From Dermanyssus gallinae (taxonomy: Eukaryota; Arthropoda; Arachnida; Mesostigmata; Dermanyssidae): 64,000 nt of DNA. The notes beneath the pieces are model-generated. The model was not told where the DNA came from, ran no database searches, and saw nothing but the letters and a program-made list of their open reading frames with translations. A program made the translations under genes and the position numbers. This document shows, piece by piece, positions 1 through 11,292 of this stretch. Position 1 is the stretch's first letter, and the number at the start of each line of letters is the position of its first letter. The stretch lies in NCBI GenBank assembly GCA_003439945.1, contig QVRM01006088.1, forward strand, positions 1 to 64,000. Direction: 5' to 3'.

Positions 1-635
1 AAGCACTTCAGGCTGGCCCGAATCGGGCACTATCACTTTCCGATCAGCTGTTTCCTTGCAATTTATTATCAACCTTTTCAAACCGCTCAGTCAGTGGCAT
101 CTTTATCTTCAGGTGAATAACTGCCTCCGTTGTCAGGTAGTCGCCGTTCGAGTGGACGATGCATGCGTTCAAACACAAAAATTGTGATCTCTTTGGAGAA
201 CCGAAATCAATTTGATGTAAAAATCAACGAATAGTGGTGTCTCTCTGTCCGATGTTGAAACTTTGAGTCCGGCGTGTATGTATAAAGAGATGAATAAACA
301 TTACACTTGAATCTAACTTAGTATATATAAAAATATACATACAATATCAATTCATACATTAGTAATAAACGATTTGAGTCAAATTGAGTATATGTTGCCT
401 TCTATGCAAGTAGATGCTATTTGAATGAAAATGTGCGAGTGTATGTAAACAGCGTATTTTATTTAATGATATTGTACTATATTTCGACCGAGCTCGGTTA
501 CGGAGACAAGTAGTCACGGTATAGCACACACTAGCAATACCGCCATCAAGCCTGTTCTGTAAATATAGTTTTCCTGCTACAAGTTCGAATGGAAGTTTTT
601 CAAACGTTATCTCTGCTCACGGTATACGTTTTCAA
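1..635. other. No recognised feature
   Basis: Unique-looking AT-rich sequence. I see no gene, repeat or RNA signal. Confidence 0.5.
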
Positions 636-639
636 TTGG

Positions 640-1370
640 CCAACGCATTGGAACAGAAATTGTCGGCTGAAGATTCTTGTAGCATCGATATGATGGTGCT
701 GATCAATTCGCCAAGATATTGTAGTGATGTCCTATATATCATCGATTATAACGTTTATACATTATTTCTATGCTGTAAATTAATTCTCTCTCTCTCTCTT
801 TCTTTCTCGAAGGGATCTTCAGGGCGCTCGGAACACCTAGCAGTGATTCTGTTTCAACAACCAGCTTAGCGTTATTGCCAATCCAGTTTCATGCAGGAGG
901 ACGACTGCCCGACCACGATGGACTTCGGGACTCCTCCATAGAGCTGGTAAGCCGATTTTGCTATCTGAGCGTTGACTTGCCTGTCAAAGAAACTGTATTT
1001 GAAGCTCCCAACGCCACGAGTTGGCAACTCGAAAAGCAGTTTCGGCTATGGCGACGTTCCTAAATCCCAGGAGGTAGTCCCTGGCGACTGCATTAGCTCT
1101 GTTCGACAGCAACCTGGCCTCAGTTGCTTCTTACGGCATCACCCCGGTGCGGCACTACGTATACTATATATATATAGTTATCCTGAAAGTATATTTATTA
1201 TATCTTCAGTAGATAATTTATCTCGGCGCTTCCGGCAACGGGCTTTAGAGCTCGATAAAGTCAAAGCAGCCTTCGTCAAAGCTGTTCTCGGAAAACCATG
1301 CAACGCGCGCAATCGTTTAGACTACGCACTCTCAACCACCTTAGTCAATTTTCGAAGATCTAGTGCTGCG
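640..1370 (+). pseudogene. Decayed relative of the 27.6-28.3 kb LINE C-terminus
   Basis: Pieces in several frames match that element in order. IQFHAGGRLPDHD with SRFCYLSVDLP corresponds to MKFRRGGRLAESD with NSFKYLGVVLP. ALALFDSNLASVASYGI corresponds to AMALFEMKVAPVAAYGI. LELDKVKAAFVKAVLG with NARNRLDYAL corresponds to LEVLDRIKPAFLKRVMG with STRNRLVYLL. An AT-rich insertion near 1160-1215 splits the last two blocks. The part before 870 is a weak match only. Confidence 0.65.
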
Positions 1371-1374
1371 TGTT

Positions 1375-2070
1375 TACTGGTCGTTTACCTCTGATCTTCA
1401 GTAGTTCACAATGCGTTTCTTCAGTAAGATGCGACAAATATCTATCGATTTCTACAATGTGCAGGCGATGGAATCTCAGTCCTGGGGGGACTCTCACAAG
1501 AGCTTCTTTTTTGACTTCTAAGGTTTGTGTACTGAACGATATTTTGTCTAGTGCTGAAGCATCTACTAATGTGTGAGTCTTTACAAGAACTACTAAGTCT
1601 TCAATGATTTGTGCTACTAGCCGGTTCTATACGATGAGCCCGTTCTTAATGGTAATTGAGTTTTTTTTGCAGCGTATTTATATTTGATATAATATGCTCA
1701 TACACAGTTTGGTCGAGGCCCGCAAAAGTACCATCTTCTTTTTTTTTATTTGATCTAAAAAAAATTTCCAGAATTTGAACTACTTTGGTGACGTCTTCTC
1801 TTGTAAATGCTCGGTAATCTTAGGTATTCACCCTGGAGGTAGTATGAGGTTACCACCGTATGGGCGCGTAAAATGAAGTCTTTTGTAGCACTTTGTCTCT
1901 AACGTACAGTTGTCATACGCTGAATGATGTCATATGCTTGTTACACTTCTAGTCTAATCTTTTTTAAAACTTCCCTTTTATATCAGCGGATCGTTGTAGT
2001 ACTTCTGGGCTTCTGGGGTAAAAGCTATGTGGTAATATACAACATACTATTATTAGAAGTAAAAACGTGT
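1375..2070. other. No recognised feature
   Basis: T-rich sequence with several homopolymer runs. No coding block could be supported. Confidence 0.5.
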
Positions 2071-2072
2071 AT

Positions 2073-2150
2073 TTGTGGCAAGGTTTCTGCCCTGCATTCA
2101 GCAGGTCGTAAATTCAAATCAAGAATCGATTTTTGCTGGTTTGATTTTCT
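2073..2150 (+). mobile_element. tRNA-like SINE head, family B, decayed copy
   Basis: GTGGCAAGGTTTCTGCCCTG, then CATTCAGCAGGTCG, then AATTCAAATC follow the same order as the copy at 7779-7853 (box A-like, anticodon arm, box B-like). Confidence 0.45.
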
Positions 2151-2154
2151 CGGT

Positions 2155-3035
2155 AAAGTAGCACGTACAAAGATCAGCCACAACTGAAAAAAAGAGAAAC
2201 ATGAGAAACCCCGTATGTAAAGAAAAGGTAAGATTATGCAAGACCGTAACATTTTCTTTTTAAAGGGATAATATGCGGCAAACCTAACGACAACTCATCA
2301 GAGATTTTATGTTCTGCTTTCGGCATCAGCATCCACTACATTTAGTAGAAAATTTGTCTGCAAAAACTGTGACTCTGCATGGCGAATTCAAGAAACCTGA
2401 TTCGCTGTAGTTTCTCCGTTATAACAGGCCCCGTCGGTTTCGAGCGTTAAGCTCGAATGCTTAGATGGCTCAATAGGATAGCGACGCGCGCCAGCTTTTC
2501 CACATGCACTGATAAACGGCTGAAGATTTTTTTATACTTGAATTGACACAAAATGTGAACTCGACATTACTGTCTAAGAGTTTTGAGTTTTTGTATGTTG
2601 TCTGCCATCAATGTGGGACATTCTTTTGATCAGAATATACGGTATTAGATCATCGCTATTTTGGCTTCTGACGGGAGACCATGCTATTTACTGGACTTTT
2701 TGCTCTTTTTCGATAAGCTCTTTTGGGTCTCAAAATCGAAATCGGCAAGCCTCAAAATCACCGTGAAAAGCGTTGTTAATTACAAGTCTGCCTTCACGTC
2801 CCGCTACTGTTATTGTTATTACAAGCACTTTAACGAAAGCAAAAAGATAACTCTCCTATTGGACTGCTAGCTTATTAGAATAATACCTTAGATGCCCAGT
2901 CAAACGATTGTTGCATCAAATTGGGCGACCTTGTATATACACAGGATAGCCGGATTTGCTTTTTAGCGACATAATAAATTACCCGTAGCTACAAAATTAC
3001 CATGAGCTTTTTGAGGCGAGGTTTGAGGTCGGCCT
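2155..3035. other. No recognised feature
   Basis: Nothing beyond short random frames. Confidence 0.5.
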
Positions 3036-3039
3036 CTAG

Positions 3040-3366
3040 AAGCAAACCCTACAAATGTCAAAGATGGCATGTACCTTGGTATGAATTTAAGCCACATAAA
3101 GGCACATACAAATATTGTGTGCTGTCTCAGATTGGAGCGGAATGCCGTAGTCTAGGCTGAAAGTTCGCCAGTATGACTAAGGCAAACATTGGACATCTTC
3201 AGTTAGTGTCATATAAGTGTTTCGGTACTACTTATCTTTATTAACCTTACATCTCTCGTATAACATGCCGCGAGGAGCTGAGTGTATAATTGTATAATAT
3301 GTATAATTGTTCATGTTATATGCATACTCAATATGAGTGAAATAAATACGATGGAATTAAATTAAC
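3040..3366 (+). pseudogene. Possible LINE 3' end, strongly decayed
   Basis: A stretch reading DGMYLGMNLSHIKAHTNI resembles the RT motif E and thumb region. About 230 nt later the sequence ends in GTGAAATAAATACGATGGAA, similar in style to the A/T-rich simple tails at 29350 and 48950. No other RT motif can be read. This is a weak call. Confidence 0.3.
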
Positions 3367-3369
3367 CTT

Positions 3370-3779
3370 ACATCTGCTTTAACATTTCAGTCAAGGTTTT
3401 GTCTTTACAGATGTCAATCATTTGTTTATGCTACTTTGTTTCGCATTTGAAAACACGTAAACAATAAATATACATATATTTATATAAGGACTGAGTAATT
3501 CTCTATCCGAAGTTAAAGTTGTTAGTGTGACATTTTCACAAGCATGTTTCCGGTGGAGTGTTTTCAGATCTGCCCATACCTATGTGATTTTCCTCCAACG
3601 TATTCCGTCATCCGTCGGATAGTATTTGACGCTCCGTTTGTCTGCACAGACTGCTGACTTTAATAAATGTTCAAAAATAATTTAATTTGCTAATTGCCCG
3701 TCCGTAAGAAATTATAAGAAGATAGTAAAAAACTGCATTAAGTCCCAACTTAAAAATGATAAGAAGTTGAATCAAATTG

Positions 3780-3818
<39 letters not shown>

Positions 3819-4195
3819 ACCAGTTTACGATATGGCGGCAAGATGATGCTTAATGAACAAGATACATGCGCAAAGAATCAAAACGGCGCAAATTCGCAAG
3901 CGACGTCTCATGTAGTCGTGCGCTGCCGAGAAGGCATGAAACACGGAGACCTCAGAAGGCAAGGATGGAGAAGTAGAAAACCAAGCAAAAAGGAGAGCCG
4001 AGGAAGAGGAACAAGATGACGAAGACAATAATCATCTATGGAGCTGATATTGATGTCGACAAATAGTCGTCGGGTGCTTGCTTTTGTTCCAGTTTGCTGG
4101 AGACTTTTCCGAGTCCGCTGGATGATCACGATGATGATGAGATGATGATAAAACGGTGATGATGGGTCGCTTGACTAACAGTTGAAAATAGGAAA
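3370..4195. other. Only a (TA)n tract recognised
   Basis: Apart from the TA tract at 3782-3815 and a few GAT triplets near 4120-4150 I see nothing. Confidence 0.5.
3782..3815. repeat. (TA)n tract
   Basis: 34 bp of uninterrupted TA. Confidence 0.95.
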
Positions 4196-4199
4196 AATT

Positions 4200-6059
4200 T
4201 TCCCGCATCGTTCCTCTATCTCAGCGTCGTTTGCTTCTCGCGCGCGCGCGCTTCACGGAACTGTCTAAGTGCACTTGCACACCGTCCTGTTGCCGTTCCT
4301 CATTGTTCGTCGTCGTCGTCGTCGTCGTTATCATAATATTAACAATAACAACAACTTCGAATCTCAGCCGTTTCCACGTTTGTTACTTCTTCTACTATAT
4401 AGGTGCTAGCTGTTGTTGGGTCCGACGAGAATGAGAAGCCAACGTGCGGCTCCTGCGAGAGGAGCGGAGGGAAAGGTGCGGTGTGCTGTGTTCATCTATG
4501 TTCATCTATATGTCCGTGATGATGCAGGCTGTTTGCCGTCATAAAACGGGACGGCGGCGGTGGTGCAGACTGTGGTGATAGTGGTGCTGGGGTTGTGGAC
4601 ACTCATTTAGTTCCTCCACCCTTGGCTTATCGACGGGAAGCTTCTTGCCGAAGCTCCGCCTCTCCCCCACCCCCCCACAACCAGCACCATCACCACCACC
4701 TTAGCTCACTCGATCCCTTCCTTACTTCCTCCCTCCCTCTTTCCATCCTTCTACGGGTCCATCCAACGTCCATAATAGACGCAGGGGGGTCCCAACAGGC
4801 AGGGACTCACACGGGAGCCGCCACGTTCGTGTTGTTGTCGTTGTTCTTCTGTTTGCAATCCACGTAGCAATTCCCGTCCACAACATCATCATCTTTCTTA
4901 GCCAGTAGTCGACTGCTGCTGCTGCCGCCACCACCACCATGACGTTCATTCGCCAACAAGCAACAAAAACATAGCTGCGCCCACCGCGGGGTGTGTGGGG
5001 GGGTTGCGGGGGGGGGGGGTTGCGGGGGGGGGGGTTGCGGGGGGGGGGGGGTTGGATCTGTGCTTGGAGCGTCTCTGCTTCTTTCGTTCGTTGGCTATTC
5101 TTGCGTGTTTTGTGCCTCGTTGCGTTGTTGAGTTGTTGGTGTTTCTGATGCTGTTATTGTTGTTGTTGTCGTCGTCGTTGTTCTTATCGTGGCTAATGTT
5201 GATTGTTGCTATGGGCGCTGTTGTCTTGTCTGGGGGGGGGGGGGGGGGAGGGTTCTTCGTCTTGGGACGTTGAGACTGGTTGAGTTACCCACTTAATCTG
5301 CGATAGATGGTGATCCTTTTCTCTAGTTTGCGCTGCTGTTGCTGCTCTCGTCGCCGCTGTCCGCCTATATATACGTCTGGTCAAATATATATATATTCGA
5401 ACAGACATGCGTCTGCGCGGCGTTCGTGATAGTTATGAGCGTTGTCACGAGCGAAATGCTTTAAAGTTGTTGAGGAAGGCGAACAGTTTGGTAGCAACAG
5501 TATTCGTGATTCATCGTCGTAGCCACAAGGATGGTATGGATTATGATTGGGGATGATGCTTAAGTTTTCGCTCCGTTGTTGTTGTTGTTATTGCAGCTGT
5601 TGTTGTTGTTATTGCAGTTGTTGTTTTAGTTGTTATTGCAGTTGTTATTGTTGTTGCTGTTGTTGTTGTGGTTATTGTTGCTGTTTTTGTTGTTGTTGTT
5701 GTTATTATTGCAGTTGCTGTTGTTGTTATTGCAGCTGTTGCTGATGACGATGACGGTAAGGCGGCGATCGGATAGTGGTGGAGTTGTAGCTTCTAGTAAA
5801 AAAACGTTGGTGCCACTTGGCGTCGCCTCCGTCGTCGCTGTGGTAATGGTGTTGGTGTTGGTGGTGGTGATGATAATAATAATAATAATAATAATAATGA
5901 TGCTAATCGTGTCGGTAGTAACAAACGATCAATAGCTGCTATAGCATCAGCAGTGCAGGTAGCAGCAGCGCAGACAGCCCTTTGCTTGTATTGACGTCCA
6001 CACATGGATGCGTGTTGTGTGTCTTCGTATATGTTTGTATATGCCTTTATGTATGTGTT

Positions 6060-6097
<38 letters not shown>

Positions 6098-6476
6098 CGT
6101 ATAATAGTGTGTGTGTGTGTGTGTATTTTTGTGTGAACAACAAACGCCTGCCAAAGCCCTGTTGCTGCTGCTGCTGGCGCTGTAACGGCGGCAATGGCTA
6201 CGTAGTCAGTATTGCGGCTGCTGCTGCTATTGCTGTTGCTGTAACGGCAGTGCTGCAGGTTGGTTAATGTGGCGGTTAAAGTGGCCGCCCGGCCGACGCT
6301 ACGCCGACAGCGTCTGTGTGCCCTATCAGGGCTGTCACGGTTAGACAGCCGTGGCCGTGTTGCTGGACTCTCTCGACCATCATCATATGTCTCACCTCGC
6401 GTGCTTGGCGCCATTAGCCAAGTCATTTTGGTGGCGTTGATGTTGCTTTGTTGTTGCTGCTGCTGCTGCTGCTGAT

Positions 6477-6509
<33 letters not shown>

Positions 6510-7157
6510 GCTGTTGTTGTTGCTGTTGTTGTTGTTGTCGTCGTTGTTTTAGTGTTCCTTGTCGTTATTGTTGTTCCAATTGTTGTTGTTGTTGTTGTTC
6601 CTGTTGCTACTGTCGTCGTCATCGTTGTGGATAATACTCGCAGCACTACCACTGCCACTAACTACTACGATGCGTGGCAGGCGGTGATTTTACGAATGCG
6701 GCAAAGTTGCTGTCATGCTCACTACGAGAACTTCTACTGTTGTTGTTGTTGCTGCTGCTGCTGCTGCGAACGCTACTATCTTTGCTGGCACCAACGTCGC
6801 AACCGCCAACAACGACGACACGCTAGCGTGTTAGTCAAGCAGTCTGCTACACAACGGCGACGACGACGACGACAACAACAACAGGGACGTCAACAAAAAC
6901 AACAACAGCATCAACAACAAAAACAACAACAGCATCGGCAGCAGCAGCAACAATAACAACAACAACAACAACAACAACAACATCAGCAGCAGCAACAATA
7001 ACAACAACAATAACAACAACAACAACAACAACAATAACAGCGAAAACAACAACAGCAAGAACAACAATGACGACGACGACGCAACTCGGCCACCGCCCGT
7101 TCCCATAGGGTAGCGACACGATTCGTGACAAACGTGCCACTCATTGTTTGTGTTTGC

Positions 7158-7191
<34 letters not shown>

Positions 7192-7220
7192 ACGACGACG
7201 ACGACGACTAGAACAACGGC
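4200..7220. repeat. Triplet-repeat island with strand switch
   Basis: The island consists of tracts of GTT/TTG (5575-5750 and 6470-6600), GTC, GCT, AAT and, after about 6840, CAA and GAC (6860-7210). TC and GT dinucleotide runs (6061-6124) and G-runs (4990-5053 and 5231-5249) are embedded. GC content is higher than in the surroundings. Long Gln-, Leu-, Thr- or Cys-rich frames on both strands are by-products. No splice-bounded exon could be supported. Confidence 0.85.
4990..5053 (+). repeat. G-run cluster (G tracts separated by TTGC)
   Basis: Four runs of 6 to 13 G separated by short TTGC spacers on the plus strand. This fits the pattern for a G-quadruplex. Another G-run of about 19 lies at 5231-5249. 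Confidence 0.85.
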
Positions 7221-7224
7221 AGTC

Positions 7225-7775
7225 AGTCAGCTAGTTTATCTATCATCACGTTTTCTCTTCTGCTTAGCGGAAGAAAAGAGAAAGAGAAAGACATAGAGAG
7301 AGAGAGATTGACGGTTCTCAGTTCCCTCCCCTCCCTGCCTTCGCTTCGTGTTCGCGCCGCGTTCGTCGTCAGGCCGCCTTCGTCGGGAGCGGCACGGCGA
7401 CGGCGGCCGGCGCATTTCATTCCCCCCCACGCCAACATTTCGTTCGAGCGTTGTTGAGCGCTGCCATTGATCTGCCTGCAGGAGAAGAGACGCGCGTGCC
7501 GACGACGACGACAACGACGCTAGCAGCATTGGCCGCTGCTGCGGCTGCTGCTGCGGCTGCGGTAGCAAGAGGATTGGGATGCTTATGTGCGATGCTTATG
7601 CGACGCCTCCAAACGAGGCCCCAGCTAGCGAACCCACTACTACTACTACTACTTTTTTTAAACATATTTTTTGTAAGACCAATGCCCGTGTACGGTTTGT
7701 TCATGTCATGGCTAATTTTTCTTCCACTCCGGCATTTACCTTGTGTCTAAATTGGAAACCATGCAAACCAATTTA
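7225..7775. other. Edge of the triplet island
   Basis: GA runs (7270-7310), GAC (7500-7520), GCN (7530-7565) and ACT (7636-7652) tracts. No gene recognised. Confidence 0.5.
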
Positions 7776-7778
7776 AGA

Positions 7779-7853
7779 GTGGCCGGTCTGGGTCTCAAAC
7801 CCAGTCCTCCCGAATGCAAGGCAAAGACTTTGCCACTAAGCCTTCATCTTGCT
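7779..7853 (-). mobile_element. tRNA-like SINE head, family B
   Basis: The minus strand reads GCTTAGTGGCAAAG, CCTTGCATTCGGG, then CTGGGTTTGAGACCCAG. This gives a good 5-bp T-stem with a 7-nt loop and TGC in an anticodon-like place, resembling tRNA-Ala. The same pattern recurs in sense at 2073-2150, which argues for a SINE. Confidence 0.55.
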
Positions 7854-7944
7854 CGGTTAACTGTAACTACTATTACTACTGTTTGTACAATTTCTTCTAT
7901 TATTACTGCTACTGCTACTACTACTACTACTTACGTTTAGTTTT

Positions 7945-8122
7945 TTGAGCTAACTCTCAGCCAACAATTGACGTCCACGGGACTGCTTTCGCATTGCTTT
8001 GTAGCCGAACGGATCCCCATAAACACGAATGTGCAACGGTGGGGCTCGAACCCGTGCTGCACCTATGTGTCTCCTCCGGTTGCGAGGCGCACCCGAATAC
8101 ACTACGCCACCAAGCCTCGACA
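7945..8122 (-). mobile_element. tRNA-derived SINE, family A, antisense copy
   Basis: On the minus strand the head reads GGTGGCGTAGTG, with CGGGTTCGAGCCCC as B box. The body ends GTGGACGTCAATTGTTGGCT then GAGAGTTAGC. Both halves match the copy at 22098-22275. Confidence 0.75.
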
Positions 8123-8124
8123 CT

Positions 8125-9900
8125 CATTATATTTCGAAATATTGTTGTATTGCTTCGATTGCTATTGTTAAGGTTTGTTGATCGCCGCTGTTTTTGCTGT
8201 TGCTGTTGTTGTTGGTGGTGGTCATGATGTTTTGTAAGTAAGGATGTTATTTGCTAGTTACGGCACGGAGCAGTAGAGCTAGTCGGCACAATTAATTTAC
8301 GTTACATATCGCATGTTGTTGACACTCTAGTCCAAGTTATCGAGCGTGAACTTCGCTTCGGCTTCGCGGATAAAAATAACTAACGAACCCGAGGCCTCGA
8401 TTGATCGCACCCGGTAACTGCCTGGACTAATAAGCAATTTAAACGGACAATAAACTCACTACAGCCATTATGCTGACATATAACTGCATCAAACTTGCGT
8501 GTCGACCCCCCGTGCACGGAGAATAGATGCGATGTGACGAACCCGCATTTCCCTGCAGCCCCGTCATTGACCCGATTATTTCTATGTTCGAAAAGCGGCA
8601 CTTTTATAGGGCCGTTGTGTTCACAACACAGTCGCCGTTAACCCATACGTTACAAACGCATATATAACGCACCTGGGAATTTATAGGTGGTTATAAGGTG
8701 CATTTTTACGTGGGATGTTTCGGTATTATGTGATGCACATGCGTCGTCGGTAGAAAACAGCGAGTGGAATGTGACGTAAAAATACACTGAACTCTGATTT
8801 CTCCCACCCATCCGGCTCAGCTCGGAATTGTATGGCATTGAGGTACTTGGAAGGAGCTTTAAAGTAAAAGGAACGTCAAGTCGGCAAGGGTTTGGTCATT
8901 AGGCCTCCAACCCAGACTACCCATGCCAACGTGTTGCACCTGTATCCATAGAGACTTGTGAAGCAATTAAACGAACGAGAACTAAAATTGTGTCGAAGCA
9001 ATTGTGTGAAATCAAAATAATTTGTGTACATACTGTGAATGTTATCATAGCCCCTTTCATGATCAATAAAAGAGCGTTTGCCTTAAACAGGTTTTCGAGT
9101 TTTGCCAATGCGTACGTGGTATTTACATACTTTTATACCTGCCCTTTCGCCTCCTCCACCGGCCCATCTATTGTGAAGCAGTGCCAAACGTCAGTTCTCC
9201 AGTACCCATGGAACTGGCTGAACAGCGTCGTTACAAATTCTTAAACGAGTGGTCGTATACTACCATGAGTAAGTACATAGGAAAAATTACCATTTTATAA
9301 GTCCAGTCACTTGGATCGCTCGCGCGCCGCGCCCATAGAGCAGATCTTACTCCCCTCAAGGCAACAAATGTCATTAACCGGACCTGGCCAAAGACAAACG
9401 CGTGGGAAATAGATAAGGAACGCGCTCTCTCATGCACGAAAAGTGGAGCAATGTCCCCGGAAAGAGTGGCTTGCGTTCACCCTTAAAAAGACGAGAATCA
9501 ACAGAACCAGCACCACAGCATTACCAAGAGCTCAGCCATGTTCTACAGAGAATATAACAAGCTGATAACAGGATTTTAAAATTCGTTTTCGGCTTTATAG
9601 GGCTCCCTGCCTGATCCTTATAAGGGTCGGCTTGTCTTCCTGCATTCCTATTATTCTGCAGGCGCTACCGATACTACAACGAAATAAGTTTTACTTTGAT
9701 TTGATCATTTTTATCACTATTTACAACTCATTTCACACAAAAAAATGTACAGCACCCATTTGCACTGGAACAACACAACGGCGCAATGAAGTGCTCTTCG
9801 GGGTGAAAAAGTTGTGCCAGGTCCAAAGCGCTGAGGAGCATGAATAACCTCAGTTACATGCGCGTATCTAATTCGTTCAAGTGCTAACAGAGGACTAAGT
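8125..9900. other. No recognised feature
   Basis: A little GTT repeat near 8195-8225, then unique-looking sequence with frames under 85 codons, none of a known family. Confidence 0.5.
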
Positions 9901-9904
9901 CGAG

Positions 9905-10650
9905 TTGAAAATTGAGTTCTGTAAAGCAAAGACTACGAAGGTGGTGCTCAGGAACCTTGCAGAGAGGCTTAGACTGGACCTACTTGGGGTATCTATCGAA
10001 GCTAACCGCCTTCACACATCCCTGCGCACTTTCAGGCTGGAAGCAGCAAGGCATATCGAGGAGCTACGGAACGAACTGGGGGCCGCGCAGGGTTAGAGAC
10101 GAGGCGAGGGAACACATGCCCCTGCAGTCCTCTAGTCTTGCAGAGTCAGGTGCCCTGGTCTTGCAAAGGCAGGGAGCCGACAGCTTACGGCATCGTCTGT
10201 GAGATGCCGGGCCACAGGGCGGGTGGTATGGGCTGCCCAGACTACAGAGCTCAGTCCAGCGGGCCCGTGCACAAGTAACCAAGAAGTCGGTTAAGACAGA
10301 GACCGCTCCTCCCATCGACGCTGCGGACTTCAGAAGCTCCACAGTCAGGAACCACCTCCCAGACAGCCCCCCAAGAAGCCACGTAGATCACGCCACAGGG
10401 AAGCTATCCCAGCGAATGATAGCGGCGCCGATTCCCACCTCCCTCGGCATCGTCATGATTAGTTTACTTCAAGTTAACTTAAACCGTTGCTGAGCAGCGC
10501 ATGACGTTCTGGAGGCTTACGCGCTGCGGAAACGAATTGCTTTATGTATCTTATCTGAACGCAACAAAACACTAGCCAGTAGACACAAGACGTGCGTTAC
10601 TGATTGGCAACTCAGCTTTAGTACCTTATCTCAGTGATCACCGTTATGTG
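9905..10650 (+). pseudogene. R1-like LINE fragment: coil-rich ORF1 piece and start of AP endonuclease
   Basis: The first part (9905-10096) encodes a charged, probably helical peptide (LEAARHIEELRNELGAAQ). From the ATG at 10455 the frame reads MISLLQVNLNRC, a stop, then AAHDVLEAYALRKRIALCIL. This matches the opening of the AP-type endonuclease of R1-clade ORF2 proteins, which start with LQxNLN and an AAxDLL helix. No later endonuclease motifs can be followed. Local GC content is higher than the flanks. The ORF1 assignment is an inference from position. Confidence 0.5.
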
Positions 10651-10894
10651 ACATTTTAAGTGGTCTTGCAAACTACACGCCGCTTCGGGTCGTTCGGACG
10701 GCGCACCTGGCAGAAGAGGAAACCCTGACTCTTAGACCTTTTAAACCTTTTTGACTCACATCCCCCGACTGCAAAAAAACACCTAATTATTGCCTTAAAA
10801 GCTTTTTACACGAAAAACTGACAAAAATAAATTATTTTTAAGAAACTTTGTTGCTAGGATGTTTAAGCAATAATAGACCTTTTAAAACTTATCG

Positions 10895-11095
10895 CACCGT
10901 GTTAGGAAAGGATGCACGCTTTAATCTGGATAATTGCCGACTTGCTACTCAAGAGTCAATCGCGTGTATTTTTATTGAAGAAACTCTTAGTCGACCATAT
11001 TTTCATTTATCTGAATATGAAAGGATTATTAGAAGACGAGCAGCATGGCTTCACAAGCAACAAGAACACTGCAACTTACTCAATAATTGGAAATA
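10895..11095 (+). pseudogene. RT fingers fragment of a LINE
   Basis: One frame reads ARFNLDNCRLATQESIACIF and a second, after about 10985, reads IFIYLNMKGLLEDEQHGFTS then NKNTATY. The QHGF block with a following Asn/Ser-Thr is the RT motif seen upstream of motif A in Jockey/CR1-like elements. The frameshift and lack of the palm show it is dead. Confidence 0.6.
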
Positions 11096-11292
11096 ACGCA
11101 AGGATGGGTTTTAAATTTAATTCGTAAAAAACATGATCTGATAATCTGAGAGTGATGTGATTTTATCTGTTTCTAAATGTGCTGTTTTACAATCTCAAGT
11201 ATCCAATGCAATTTACACACTCAACGGTGTACAGATAACAAGGTTCGTAAGTTAGAAGTAATTATGTCTACTCAGCTTTATTTTGATATATA

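Noticed and set aside
5547..7140. Many Leu-, Cys-, Gln-, Thr- and Val-rich frames of 60-134 codons
   Set aside because: They are the several translations of GTT/CAA/GTC triplet repeats on both strands, with no non-repetitive domain and no exon borders.
10848..11127. Two overlapping frames as separate genes
   Set aside because: Together they read as one frameshifted RT fingers fragment.
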